From assembly GCA_030698885.1 (NCBI GenBank), contig JAUYLN010000006.1, forward strand, positions 1 through 64,000: a stretch of 64,000 nucleotides of DNA, in the 5' to 3' direction. How positions within the stretch are numbered: position 1 is the stretch's first letter; the number at the start of each line of letters is the position of its first letter. The DNA comes from a bacterium. GTDB lineage: Bacteria > Patescibacteriota > Minisyncoccia > 2-02-FULL-40-12 > IGHO2-01-FULL-4-A. A program made the translations under genes and the position numbers. Positions 32,584 through 40,576 of this stretch are shown here, piece by piece. Under the pieces are notes generated by a model. It did not search any database. It was given only the letters and a program-made list of their open reading frames with translations, and had not been told where the DNA came from.

Positions 32584-34605
32584 ATGGACCCCCAACTTAA
32601 AAAAGCTAAACAGCTTATGAAAATGACAGCCGGAGACGGAGAGCCGAGTTTTGCGGATGGACTTTCTTCTGGCAAGGTTGACATGGATTTTTTGAAAAGT
32701 TTAAAACTTGAAAACCCCTTTGATAAAAATTTCAATAAATATTTTAAATGGGCTGATGAGTATCTAAGGGCAGAAGTTGATCCCGCTGACATTGAAAGAA
32801 ATGCCAAGGTTCCGCTTGATAAACTTATGAAATTAAGTCAGTCCTTGCTTGGCGCCAAAATCCCGGCTGAATACAACGGCTTGGGACTTAGCACTACTCA
32901 ATATTGTTATCTGATGAAATTACTTTCAAGTTGTCACTCTTCGCTGGGTATATGGTTTACGGCCAACTGCTCTATAGGTTTAAGCGGGTATTTATTGGTT
33001 GTGCATAATGAACTTAAGAAAGAAAAAGCAAAAATAGAAAAAAAGATACGAGAGGCAAAGACTCCTCCGGAAGATCCGGATAATTTATCGAATAAATTGA
33101 ATGAAGTAATCTTATTGCTTGAGAGGACTGAATGGCAGATGTCTGAATTCCTGCCAAAGCTGGCCGCAGGCGCTAACGCGGGATTTGGCTTAACACAGCA
33201 AACCGCAGGCTCTGATCCGGGCGGGATGATAGGTAGCGATACCCGTGCGCACAGAATAGGCAACGGGAAAATACGCTTAGTCGGTCATAAGCTTTACAAT
33301 ACTAATGCCACGCTTGCCGAGTTTGAAGTAATAATGGCACCGGGTCCTGATTCAGATCACGAAATCTCAACTTTTATTGTTCCGACAAGGGGTTATGGTA
33401 AGTTTCATATCATACCCTTGGATTTCGCCGGTAACAGAGGAATAGAGAATGGAGCAATCCTTTTCAATGTAATTATTCCGGAAAAATTTATGGTCGGCCG
33501 GCAGGGAGAGGGCCTGAAGAATGCCTTAAAGACTCTCAATGTCGGGCGCCTGGCTATGGCGGCGGGGGCGTCTGCTTCTATCGCTCAGTGTTTGCAGATT
33601 AGCCGTTGGTGGTGCAAGGTCAGAGTTCAGATGGGACTGCCAATAGGCAAATACAAGCAAAATGCCGTAAGGGTTGCCAGAATGGCCTCAAATGCCTTCG
33701 CCGTTGAGGCGCTTATGCATATCGGTGCATCCGTTTATGATCAATTTAAACCAAGGCACGATATGCGTCTAATGACGGCGGCCATAAAATATTGGTCAAC
33801 TGAGATGGCTCTTGATGCGGCAATAAAGAATATGCAGATAAGAAGCGGGCATGGTTATGAGACATATGAGTCGCAGGTGAGAAGAAAAGAGTTTATTGAA
33901 CCTCATGAGATTCCTTTGCCTGACGAAAGATTCATAGACGATTCTTTGGTGATGTTGATAGGCGAAGGTACAAGTGATATTCAAAAACTTGTGATATTTG
34001 GCGTTATGGCATCACCGCACCTAGCAAGGGTTATGCCCATTATTGATTCCAGTTTGCCTGTATCAAAAAGGCTTGTAGCTGTTGTTAAACTGCCTTATTA
34101 TCTGCCGTGGATTTTCATGCGCTTTATAAAATTTATTTTTTCAATTGTTGTTGTGCCTTCCGGCAGTCCGCTAAGAAAGCATGTCAGCTATATTAATCGG
34201 CAGAGCCAGAAGATGGCCCTTAAATTACTTTGGAATCTGGCGAAAGATAGGGTGGGGTTATTGAAAGAAAATATTGTTACCGGATTTATGGCAAAACAGA
34301 TTACAGAGCTTATGGTTATGTCATTTGTTTGCCGGTATGCCGAGGAGCTTTATTCCAAATGTGGCAATATAGTTTTTGAAGTGGCCGATGTGTTCTGCGG
34401 ATATGCCCGAGCAAGGATTAATGGTCTTCATGAAGATGTGCCGATGCCTAACGTAGACGCCAAGGCCTATAAGCTGGCCCAAAAAATTATTTTTCCGGAT
34501 AAAAATAAAGACGGCAAGTCAGCGTCAGAATTCCTGGAGAAAAATATTATCTCAATTCTGGAGAGAGAGATTAAAAGACATGGTGATAAATTGAGCTATA
34601 CATAA
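32584..34605 (+). CDS. Acyl-CoA dehydrogenase, long form
   Basis: A 673-residue FAD enzyme for the first oxidation of acyl-CoA. Core features: GFGLTQQTAGSDPGGMIG (FAD/substrate loop), VGRQGEGLKNALKTLNVGRL, and the catalytic Glu461 in LIGEGTSDIQK. It resembles VLCAD-type enzymes in having about 190 extra residues after the core (including a hydrophobic patch, WIFMRFIKFIFSIVVV) that may bind the membrane. A charged insert at residues 143-175 (KKEKAKIEKKIREAKTPPED) is not part of the usual fold. Strong AAGGAG before the ATG. It has its own promoter and terminator. No electron-transfer flavoprotein gene is nearby. Confidence 0.92.
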   Translation: MDPQLKKAKQLMKMTAGDGEPSFADGLSSGKVDMDFLKSLKLENPFDKNFNKYFKWADEYLRAEVDPADIERNAKVPLDKLMKLSQSLLGAKIPAEYNGLGLSTTQYCYLMKLLSSCHSSLGIWFTANCSIGLSGYLLVVHNELKKEKAKIEKKIREAKTPPEDPDNLSNKLNEVILLLERTEWQMSEFLPKLAAGANAGFGLTQQTAGSDPGGMIGSDTRAHRIGNGKIRLVGHKLYNTNATLAEFEVIMAPGPDSDHEISTFIVPTRGYGKFHIIPLDFAGNRGIENGAILFNVIIPEKFMVGRQGEGLKNALKTLNVGRLAMAAGASASIAQCLQISRWWCKVRVQMGLPIGKYKQNAVRVARMASNAFAVEALMHIGASVYDQFKPRHDMRLMTAAIKYWSTEMALDAAIKNMQIRSGHGYETYESQVRRKEFIEPHEIPLPDERFIDDSLVMLIGEGTSDIQKLVIFGVMASPHLARVMPIIDSSLPVSKRLVAVVKLPYYLPWIFMRFIKFIFSIVVVPSGSPLRKHVSYINRQSQKMALKLLWNLAKDRVGLLKENIVTGFMAKQITELMVMSFVCRYAEELYSKCGNIVFEVADVFCGYARARINGLHEDVPMPNVDAKAYKLAQKIIFPDKNKDGKSASEFLEKNIISILEREIKRHGDKLSYT

Positions 34606-34624
34606 ATATTTTTTAATTTTAACA

Positions 34625-34647
34625 CCCCGCCTGAGCGGGGCTTTTTG
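34625..34647 (+). terminator. Terminator of the acyl-CoA dehydrogenase gene
   Basis: CCCCGC / GCGGGG stem with CTGA loop and TTTTT. Confidence 0.8.
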
Positions 34648-34656
34648 TTATTTATC

Positions 34657-34700
34657 CATGCGAAGTTGAGCAATGAAGATTGCGAAATACTGAGCTTAGC
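34657..34700. repeat. Dispersed TCCATGCGAAGTTGAGC-type repeat
   Basis: Shares the pattern TCCAxGCGxAGxxGAGC with sequences at 41718 and 53240. All three lie between genes, next to a terminator or stop codon. Confidence 0.5.
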
Positions 34701-34747
34701 AAAGCGAATGTGTTGAGCTTCAGCAAGCCCCGACTCCGGAGCCGGAG

Positions 34748-34783
34748 GGTTACTAGTTACAAGTTACCGATCACTAGTTACTG
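34748..34783. repeat. TTACTAGTTACAAGTTACC periodic repeat upstream of gdhA
   Basis: Four AGTTAC/TAGTTAC units. The same unit occurs at 59200-59224 and in frame inside proS at 39455-39490. Confidence 0.65.
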
Positions 34784-34859
34784 GAATGTTTGTATTTATT
34801 TTACAACAGGAGTATATCTGAAGAAAGAAGGATGGTTCTTTCAAATAAGGAGATAGTCC

Positions 34860-36227
34860 ATGAAATGCAGTGAAGGAATATCTAAATTCATACTTGATTT
34901 GTCAGAAAAATATCCGAGCCAGACTGAATTCATTCAGGCAGTGGAAGAAGTAGTCAGGTCTGTTTATCCTATTGTCAAAGAAAACTCTATTTATCGCAAG
35001 CATAAAATTTTGGAACGTTTAGTGGAGCCGGATAGGAGCGTTTCTTTCAGAGTAGATTGGACGGATGATAAAGGCCAGGTGAGAACCAATCGCGGATACA
35101 GAGTTCAGTTTAACAATGCGCTCGGGCCGTATAAGGGCGGATTGCGTTTTCATCCGACCGTCAACCTGGGCATTTTGAAATTTCTGGGCTTTGAGCAGAT
35201 TTTTAAGAACAGTCTTACGGGACAATCCCTTGGCGGTGCCAAGGGTGGGTCTGATTTTAACCCTATGGGCAAATCTGACCTTGAAGTTATGAGGTTTTGC
35301 AACTCCTTTATGGAGAAACTTCACCGGGAGATTGGGCCTGACAGAGATACGCCGGCCGGAGATATAGGCGTTGGCTTGCGGGAGATAGGATATCTTTTCG
35401 GAAGCTTCCGCAGATATGAGAATGATTTGTTCTTGCCAAGCGCTATTACCGGTAAAGGCCCTGATTGGGGAGGAAGTTTGCTAAGGCCCGAAGCTACGGG
35501 ATACGGCCTGATATTATTCCTGGAAGAAATGCTTAAAGTAGTAAACCATTCTTTGAGCGGAAAAAGAGTCTGCATATCCGGTTCTGGCAACGTGGCCCAG
35601 TATGCGGCGGAAATGGCCATTGAATCCGGAGCTAAAGTTTTAACCATGTCAGATTCTTCCGGCTTTATATTTGATAAGAACGGATTATCTAAAGATAAAC
35701 TCAAATTTATCATGCTTTTAAAGAACGAACAGCGGGGGAGAATAAAACAATTTGCCGATGAATTTGACGGTGTTGAATATTTAACGGGGAGTTCCGATGA
35801 TAGTCGCAGGCCATGGAGATATGTTAAGTGCGATATAGCATTGCCTTGCGCGACCCAGAATGAGATAAACGAAGATGACGCCGGGGCATTGGTAGAAAAT
35901 GGTGTCATGGCCGTTGCCGAAGGCGCCAATATGCCGAGCACCAAAGAAGCTATTAGAGTTTTTAAGTCTGCCGGTGTTTTATTCGGACCCGCTAAAGCTG
36001 CTAATGCCGGAGGAGTCGCCGTTTCCGGTTTCGAGATGTCGCAAGACAAATCGGGTGTTCGGTGGACCAGAGCAGAAGTATTGGCCAAGCTTAGAGATAC
36101 TATGCTTGAGATACACAAGAGATGCACCGAATTTGGAACAAGGTCAGGATGCATTGATTATGTAGAAGGCTCTAATATAGCAGGATTTAAAAGAGTTGCT
36201 GACGCTATGGTTGCTCAAGGACTATAA
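34860..36227 (+). CDS. gdhA: NADP-type glutamate dehydrogenase
   Basis: A 455-residue hexameric enzyme interconverting glutamate and 2-oxoglutarate plus ammonia. Signatures: GPYKGGLRFHPTVNLGILKF, LGGAKGGSDFNP with the catalytic Lys at about residue 128, RDTPAGDIGVGLREIGYLFG, and the nucleotide-binding SGSGNVAQYAAEMAIESG followed by SDSSG, where Ser at the end of the second strand favours NADP. Length and motifs match the E. coli-type GdhA. AAGGAG lies nine bases upstream. It follows the beta-oxidation genes in the same direction but with its own spacer and terminator. Confidence 0.95.
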   Translation: MKCSEGISKFILDLSEKYPSQTEFIQAVEEVVRSVYPIVKENSIYRKHKILERLVEPDRSVSFRVDWTDDKGQVRTNRGYRVQFNNALGPYKGGLRFHPTVNLGILKFLGFEQIFKNSLTGQSLGGAKGGSDFNPMGKSDLEVMRFCNSFMEKLHREIGPDRDTPAGDIGVGLREIGYLFGSFRRYENDLFLPSAITGKGPDWGGSLLRPEATGYGLILFLEEMLKVVNHSLSGKRVCISGSGNVAQYAAEMAIESGAKVLTMSDSSGFIFDKNGLSKDKLKFIMLLKNEQRGRIKQFADEFDGVEYLTGSSDDSRRPWRYVKCDIALPCATQNEINEDDAGALVENGVMAVAEGANMPSTKEAIRVFKSAGVLFGPAKAANAGGVAVSGFEMSQDKSGVRWTRAEVLAKLRDTMLEIHKRCTEFGTRSGCIDYVEGSNIAGFKRVADAMVAQGL

Positions 36228-36241
36228 TTTTAGATGTAATC

Positions 36242-36265
36242 AAAACCTCTCAGAAGAGGTTTTTT
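36242..36265 (+). terminator. Terminator of gdhA
   Basis: AAAACCTCT / AGAGGTTTTTT with a CAGA loop. Confidence 0.8.
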
Positions 36266-36278
36266 GTTTTCTGTGTGG

Positions 36279-36284
36279 TATAAT
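36279..36284 (+). promoter_or_regulatory. Extended -10 (TGG-TATAAT) directly before the DUF2784-like gene
   Basis: TATAAT ends eight bases before the TTG start at 36293, so transcription would begin at or next to the start codon. A -35 is not clear. Confidence 0.45.
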
Positions 36285-36292
36285 TATCTAAG

Positions 36293-36667
36293 TTGGGCAA
36301 CTATAGGCACAAATTATTGGCCGACATTTTGTTTTTAATCCATTTCGGGTGGCTTTTGATGTTGGCCGCCGGGACTGTTTATATGTTTTTCAATAGGGGA
36401 TATGTTATTACTCATTTGATAATTTTGTCCGGGACTCTTGCCTTAAACTTACCATTTCGTGGCAGGTGCCCGCTGACCTTATGGGAGGGCAAGTATAGGA
36501 AGCTTTGGGACCCTAATTCTGATTATATGTTTGATTCTTTTGTGGCTACCCACATGAAAAGCATTCTAAAAATAAACATGACCCCAAAACAGGCCAATCG
36601 TATGCTTACAGTTATTAAGCTGTCGGCCTATGGTATTATTACTCTTATGTTGACTAAGGTAATTTAA
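36293..36667 (+). CDS. DUF2784-like small membrane protein
   Basis: A 124-residue protein with about three hydrophobic helices (LLADILFLIHFGWLLMLAAG, VITHLIILSGTLALNLPF, VIKLSAYGIITLMLTKVI) and the segment GRCPLTLWEGKYR, which resembles the CPLTxLE signature of DUF2784. The TTG at 36293 is the first start in the frame and sits 8 bases after a TATAAT, so the mRNA may be leaderless. Function unknown. Confidence 0.65.
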   Translation: MGNYRHKLLADILFLIHFGWLLMLAAGTVYMFFNRGYVITHLIILSGTLALNLPFRGRCPLTLWEGKYRKLWDPNSDYMFDSFVATHMKSILKINMTPKQANRMLTVIKLSAYGIITLMLTKVI

Positions 36668-36691
36668 TATGCTAACTTACGCCTTATAACT

Positions 36692-37012
36692 ATGAGCTTT
36701 GCGATAATAAAAACCGGAGGAAAGCAATATAAAGTCGCCGAAGGCGATAAGTTTTTAATTGAAAAACTGGACCACGAAGTCGGTAAAGAGTTTGATTTTG
36801 AAGAGGTTTTACTTGTAGGAAATGAGAAGATAGAGAGTTTGAAAGTCGGCCAGCCGCTAGTAGAAGGTGCCAAAGTCCATGCCAGAGTTCTTGAGCAGGG
36901 CAAAGCCAAAAAGAAAATAGTTTTTAAATACTCAAACAAAACCCGTTACAAAAAGAAACGGGGACATCGTCAGCCATTCACCAAAGTTGAAATTCTAAAA
37001 ATATCAGCCTAA
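36692..37012 (+). CDS. rplU: 50S ribosomal protein L21
   Basis: A 106-residue L21 of normal length: SFAIIKTGGKQYKVAEGDKF, VLLVGNEK, VGQPLVEGAKVHARVLEQGK, and the RNA-binding tail KKRGHRQPFTKVEILKI. The usual neighbours rpmA and obg are not adjacent. The stop codon sits in the loop of the terminator hairpin. Confidence 0.97.
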   Translation: MSFAIIKTGGKQYKVAEGDKFLIEKLDHEVGKEFDFEEVLLVGNEKIESLKVGQPLVEGAKVHARVLEQGKAKKKIVFKYSNKTRYKKKRGHRQPFTKVEILKISA

Positions 37013-37030
37013 CGGCTGATATTTTTAGAA
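36993..37030 (+). terminator. Terminator overlapping the end of rplU
   Basis: TTCTAAAAATATCAGCC and GGCTGATATTTTTAGAA form a perfect 17-bp stem with the stop codon in the TAAC loop. Confidence 0.85.
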
Positions 37031-37058
37031 TTGATAAAATACTTAACTGTGCTATCCT
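37031..37058 (+). promoter_or_regulatory. Promoter of rseP, positioned for a leaderless mRNA
   Basis: TTGATA, 16-bp spacer, TGC-TATCCT; the ATG at 37065 is seven bases after the -10. Confidence 0.6.
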
Positions 37059-37064
37059 TTTATT

Positions 37065-38147
37065 ATGTTAACTATTCTAATCTTCATAATTGTTTTGGGA
37101 GTTTTGGTGTTTGTTCATGAATTCGGGCATTTTATCACAGCTAAAAAAGCGGGCATGAAAGTAGAGGAATTCGGATTCGGATTTCCGCCAAGAATTTGGG
37201 GCGTTAAGAAAGGTGAAACTGTCTACTCCATCAACTGGATACCTTTTGGCGGATTTGTAAAAATACTCGGCGAAGCAGGCGAGGAAGCCGGTAATCCAAG
37301 AAGTTTTGCCTCAAAACCGGCCGGAGCTAAAGCTAAAGTCATTGTTGCCGGTGTAATTATGAATTTTCTTTTGGCGGCGTTGTTACTATCATTCGGTAAC
37401 TGGTCCGGATTGAGAGTCGGCATATTGGATGATGAAACTGCCCGCGTGGCCACAGATAAAAAAATACAGATAATAGGAATATCTCCTGATAGTCCGGCAT
37501 CAGGGGCAGGCATTTCGCCCTTGGACGAAATTTATGGTTTTATGATTAACGGACAAGAAATCAAAGCTGAAAGCGTGGAGCAGGTTCAGGATGTAATAAA
37601 AGAAAATGCCGGCAGTGAACTGACATTTTTAATAAGAAATGGCACCGAAATAGTTCCAAAAAATATTACGCCAAGAGAAAATCCACCGGAAGGCCAGGGA
37701 GCTACCGGAATTGCCCTTGCTCAAACCGGGATTGTAAAATATCCGTGGTATCAGGCGCCGATAAAAGGAGTTGAGAATGCAGTGGTCCTAACCATAAACA
37801 CGGCAATAGGCTATGGAACTATAATCAAAAACTTATTTGTTACCGGCAATGCGGGAGTTGAGCTAACGGGGCCTATCGGTATTGCGGTTATCACAGGACA
37901 GGCAACCCGTCTCGGGTTCACGTATCTAATGCAATTTACCGCTCTTATATCCATAAACTTAGCCGTACTGAATATCATTCCATTTCCGGCGTTGGACGGT
38001 GGGAGATTGTTATTTATTATTATTGAGAAAATAAAGCGGAGCCCCATACCTCGCAAAGTAGAAAATATCGTAAATACTGCCGGTTTTGCCCTCTTGATTT
38101 TTTTGATGATTTATGTTACAATTAAAGATATATTCAAGTTCTTGTAA
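37065..38147 (+). CDS. rseP: Site-2 protease RseP (RIP zinc metalloprotease)
   Basis: A 360-residue intramembrane protease. HEFGH (His18, Glu19, His22) in the first helix binds zinc; the second motif NIIPFPALDGGRL lies in the last helices. A PDZ domain (IIGISPDSPASGAGISPLDE) sits between. Four membrane helices are visible. It would release membrane-bound regulators or clear signal peptides; no anti-sigma factor gene is adjacent. The ATG is seven bases after a -10 box, so no ribosome-binding site is expected. Confidence 0.95.
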   Translation: MLTILIFIIVLGVLVFVHEFGHFITAKKAGMKVEEFGFGFPPRIWGVKKGETVYSINWIPFGGFVKILGEAGEEAGNPRSFASKPAGAKAKVIVAGVIMNFLLAALLLSFGNWSGLRVGILDDETARVATDKKIQIIGISPDSPASGAGISPLDEIYGFMINGQEIKAESVEQVQDVIKENAGSELTFLIRNGTEIVPKNITPRENPPEGQGATGIALAQTGIVKYPWYQAPIKGVENAVVLTINTAIGYGTIIKNLFVTGNAGVELTGPIGIAVITGQATRLGFTYLMQFTALISINLAVLNIIPFPALDGGRLLFIIIEKIKRSPIPRKVENIVNTAGFALLIFLMIYVTIKDIFKFL

Positions 38148-38201
38148 CGGGCGTGTTTAGCCAGTGCGTGTTTGAATTAAAAACCAAAGAGAGGGGGCCA
38201 A

Positions 38202-38501
38202 ATGGAGCAGCTGGCAATACCGGGGATTCCTTTGCGTCGAAAGCCAAGACGCAGGGAGTTTAAAAGTCGAAAATCCAGCCGCGGGACTTATCAGGGCTGG
38301 GAGGATTGTGGTACATACCTCAGGCGACAGGTGGTCGCCAGGAAGGACTACTTGTGTGTGAGGTGTCAAAGAACAATCCTAAAGGGTTCACGAGCTGATG
38401 TCATTGTTAATAAAGATGACAAAGGCAATGTGGACTTTAGACATTCAACTTTTGAATATTTTCACTCCGATAAGGGGTGTAGAGGATCGGGGACCGAATA
38501 G
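38202..38501 (+). CDS. Hypothetical zinc-ribbon-like protein, 99 aa
   Basis: A strongly basic N-terminus (PLRRKPRRREFKSRKSSRG) precedes a CVRCQRTILKGSRADVIV segment with a Cys-x2-Cys knuckle, and a later Cys near the end (HSDKGCRG). It may be a small zinc-binding, nucleic-acid-associated protein. Family not recognised. A GAGGGGG upstream supports the ATG, and a clear terminator follows. Confidence 0.55.
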   Translation: MEQLAIPGIPLRRKPRRREFKSRKSSRGTYQGWEDCGTYLRRQVVARKDYLCVRCQRTILKGSRADVIVNKDDKGNVDFRHSTFEYFHSDKGCRGSGTE

Positions 38502-38517
38502 GTCCCCGTTGTTTTTT
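38488..38517 (+). terminator. Terminator after the 99-aa protein gene
   Basis: CGGGGACC / GGTCCCCG stem, loop GAATA, then TTGTTTTTT. Confidence 0.85.
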
Positions 38518-38544
38518 AGGGATATGCCTACCGTGTAGTTATTA

Positions 38545-38573
38545 TTGACTAGATATTTAGTTTATGCTATAAT
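38545..38573 (+). promoter_or_regulatory. Strong promoter upstream of the 116-aa protein gene
   Basis: TTGACT, 17-bp spacer, TGC-TATAAT; the start is about 24 bases after the expected transcription start. Confidence 0.75.
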
Positions 38574-38603
38574 ATTAAATAGTCAATAAAGGAGGTATAG
38601 ATT

Positions 38604-38954
38604 TTGAGGCTCAGGGAAAAGATTAAAACTCCCGCAAGAAGATTCGTTCGCATACCGGGTGGCAGAAAGAGGGTAAAGGGGAAGATGGGCGGTCCTGTTG
38701 CTGAAAGAGGCATCGGGGACTGGTTGGACAGAATTGAGATAGAGGCCAAAATCCAGAAGAGAAAGGGTATTGGAGGGCTGAAGTCTTTTTCTGCTCCGCC
38801 TGCCCAAGTAGTTGTTTCTGTCGCCAAGTTGATGGAGGAAGGCCGTCTTACCGGAGGTCCTCGCTATTCTCTCTATGCCCGGGAATATCAGAGACGGAGA
38901 GAAAGAGAGGAGCTGACGGAGGTACGGGGGCCGCGCCCAATGTTTACCGTTTAG
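38604..38954 (+). CDS. Hypothetical basic protein, 116 aa
   Basis: A soluble, Arg/Lys-rich protein (LREKIKTPARRFVRIPGGRK at the start; YAREYQRRREREELTEVRG near the end) with a central helix-rich part. Family unknown. The TTG start is convincing: AAAGGAGGT lies eight bases upstream. It is a monocistron with near-consensus promoter and terminator, so it is probably well expressed. An RNA- or ribosome-binding role is possible from charge alone. Confidence 0.6.
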   Translation: MRLREKIKTPARRFVRIPGGRKRVKGKMGGPVAERGIGDWLDRIEIEAKIQKRKGIGGLKSFSAPPAQVVVSVAKLMEEGRLTGGPRYSLYAREYQRRREREELTEVRGPRPMFTV

Positions 38955-38970
38955 TACCCACCGTTTTGCA

Positions 38971-38999
38971 GGAGTCCCGCCTTGGCGGGACTCCCTTTT
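38971..38999 (+). terminator. Terminator after the 116-aa protein gene
   Basis: GGAGTCCCGCC / GGCGGGACTCC with a TT loop, then CTTTT. Confidence 0.85.
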
Positions 39000-39005
39000 G
39001 TTTTG

Positions 39006-39074
39006 TTGACATAAACTACCCTCTGCTAAACAGGTAGCCCTGCATGGCTGAACCGTTCTGGTGCGGTTTTTTTT
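39006..39074 (+). ncRNA. Possible very short RNA unit (promoter plus terminator)
   Basis: TTGACA with a 15-bp spacer to TGC-TAAACA, then about 40 bases containing AGCCCTGCATGGCT and a terminator AACCG / CGGTTTTTTTT at 39051-39074. No ORF fits. It may be a tiny sRNA or a decayed gene. Confidence 0.3.
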
Positions 39075-39085
39075 CTTTTCTCCTA

Positions 39086-39111
39086 TTCTAATGTTCTTAA
39101 GAACATTAGAA
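39086..39111. repeat. 26-bp perfect palindrome upstream of proS
   Basis: TTCTAATGTTCTT and AAGAACATTAGAA meet at CTTAAG. It follows the same scheme as the 46-bp palindrome at 46293. Confidence 0.7.
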
Positions 39112-39150
39112 CGATGGCAGTGAGCTATTTCATTAGTTTTAATGCTTTGG

Positions 39151-39156
39151 TATTAT
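39151..39156 (+). promoter_or_regulatory. Extended -10 (TGG-TATTAT) seven bases before proS
   Basis: The distance suggests transcription start at or beside the proS ATG. The -35 is weak. Confidence 0.4.
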
Positions 39157-39163
39157 TTAACTA

Positions 39164-40438
39164 ATGTATATATCTCAAATTTTTACTAAAACAACCAAAG
39201 AAAATCCGGCTGGCGAAGTGAGTGTTAATGCCCAACTGCTTGAACGGGGAGGTTTTGTTTACAAAAATTCAGCAGGAGTCTATACTTTTCTTCCTCTGGG
39301 CTGGAAAGTTGCTCAAAAGATCACCGCTATAATCAGGGAAGAGATGAATGCTATCGGTGGACAGGAAATGTTCATGCCCGCTCTGGTTGAGAAAAAATAT
39401 CTTGATGCGACAGGAAGGTGGGATGTCGGCGTCGGTTTTAAGATTCTGGATAAATTACCAGTTACGGATTCCGAGTTACAAGTTACTAATTTCGTCCTTG
39501 GCTGGACACACGAGGAAGTCATCACCGAAATGGCCTCAAAATTCATCAGCTCATATAAAGATTTGCCGTTTTCGGCCTATCAGATTCAGACTAAATTCCG
39601 AAATGAACCTCGCGCCAAATCCGGTCTTCTGCGTGGCAGGGAGTTTATGATGAAAGATTTGTACAGTTTTCATACAAGTGAAGAAGATATGCTGGAATAT
39701 TATGGCAAAGTAAAAGATGCATATGCGAAAATTTTTGAACGTTGTGGACTCAAGGCTTATTATACTGTAGCTGCTGGAGGAGATTTTACTGCCGAGAACA
39801 CGCATGAGTTTCAGGTGCTGTCTGAAGTGGGCGAGGATACAATCTTTTTATGCGAAAAGTGCGAATATGCTGAGAATTCAGAAATCTCAAAACTAAAAAC
39901 TGGAGAGAAGTGCCCCACCCGCCTGCCGGACGGGCAGGAATGCGGTGGTGATATAAAAGAAGAAAAATCTATTGAAGTTGGAAATATTTTTCCGCTCGGT
40001 ACAAAATATTCCGATGCCTTTAATTTTAAATTTACTGATGAAAAAGGCGGTAAACATTCGGTTGTGATGGGGTCATACGGCATCGGCATAGGCAGAGTCA
40101 TGGGCGCGACCGTAGAAGTCAGTCATGATGATAAGGGTATTATTTGGCCGGATAATATCACGCCGTTTAATGTTCACCTTGTTGATTTGACCAAAAATGG
40201 AGAAGGCAAGGATGTTTATGAGAAGCTTATTGCCAAAAATATAGAAGTTTTGTATGATGACCGGACTGATAAAACTGCCGGCGAGAAATTTGCTGATGCG
40301 GATTTGCTCGGGTGCCCTGTCAGGTTGGTTGTGAGCGAGAAAACCTTGAAAGAAAATAGCGTGGAGGTAAAAAGAAGAGCGGGCGATGAAATTAAACTGG
40401 TTTTGATTGAGGAGCTAGAGAGAGCACTAGTAAGATAG
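39164..40438 (+). CDS. proS: Prolyl-tRNA synthetase without editing domain
   Basis: A 424-residue class II enzyme, shorter than the ~570-residue bacterial form because the INS editing domain is missing. Motifs: SAGVYTFLPLGWKV, GWTHEEVITEMASKF, FRNEPRAKSGLLRGREFMMKD, SFHTSEEDM, and motif 3 YGIGIGRVMGATVE; an anticodon-binding domain ends the chain. A zinc-like region CEKCEYAENSE replaces part of the lost domain. Two in-frame repeats disturb the sequence: residues near 98-109 (LPVTDSELQVTN) and CPTRLPDGQEC near 250. A -10 sits seven bases before the ATG. Confidence 0.95.
   Translation: MYISQIFTKTTKENPAGEVSVNAQLLERGGFVYKNSAGVYTFLPLGWKVAQKITAIIREEMNAIGGQEMFMPALVEKKYLDATGRWDVGVGFKILDKLPVTDSELQVTNFVLGWTHEEVITEMASKFISSYKDLPFSAYQIQTKFRNEPRAKSGLLRGREFMMKDLYSFHTSEEDMLEYYGKVKDAYAKIFERCGLKAYYTVAAGGDFTAENTHEFQVLSEVGEDTIFLCEKCEYAENSEISKLKTGEKCPTRLPDGQECGGDIKEEKSIEVGNIFPLGTKYSDAFNFKFTDEKGGKHSVVMGSYGIGIGRVMGATVEVSHDDKGIIWPDNITPFNVHLVDLTKNGEGKDVYEKLIAKNIEVLYDDRTDKTAGEKFADADLLGCPVRLVVSEKTLKENSVEVKRRAGDEIKLVLIEELERALVR
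39455..39490. repeat. AGTTAC-type periodic repeat in frame inside proS
   Basis: TTACCAGTTACGGATTCCGA followed by GTTACAAGTTACTAAT encodes PVTDSELQVTN. It interrupts a segment between two conserved catalytic-core motifs. Confidence 0.7.
39914..39943. repeat. GC palindrome element in frame inside proS
   Basis: CGCCTGCCGGACGGGCAGG is an imperfect palindrome encoding TRLPDGQ within the cysteine-containing loop. Confidence 0.65.
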
Positions 40439-40440
40439 TT

Positions 40441-40562
40441 TTTAAATCCAAATTTTAAGTTTTAAATTTTAAGTAAAGCCCGAATGACCCGAATGTTTAA
40501 AAATTGGAATTTTGTATATTGAATTAACCTGCCGGCAGGCAGGAATTTGTAATTTATAATTT
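40441..40562. repeat. AT-rich repeat array with GC palindrome after proS
   Basis: TTTTAAGTTTTAAATTTTAAG units (as at 8326) and later AATTTATAATTTAAAATTT, with the palindrome CCTGCCGGCAGG at about 40530. Confidence 0.6.
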
Positions 40563-40576
40563 AAAATTTAGTACTC

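Noticed and set aside
35321-36154. 277-codon minus-strand ORF overlapping gdhA
   Set aside because: It is a shadow of the GdhA frame: fully inside a well-conserved gene, Ser/Pro/Leu-rich with no family resemblance and no start signal.
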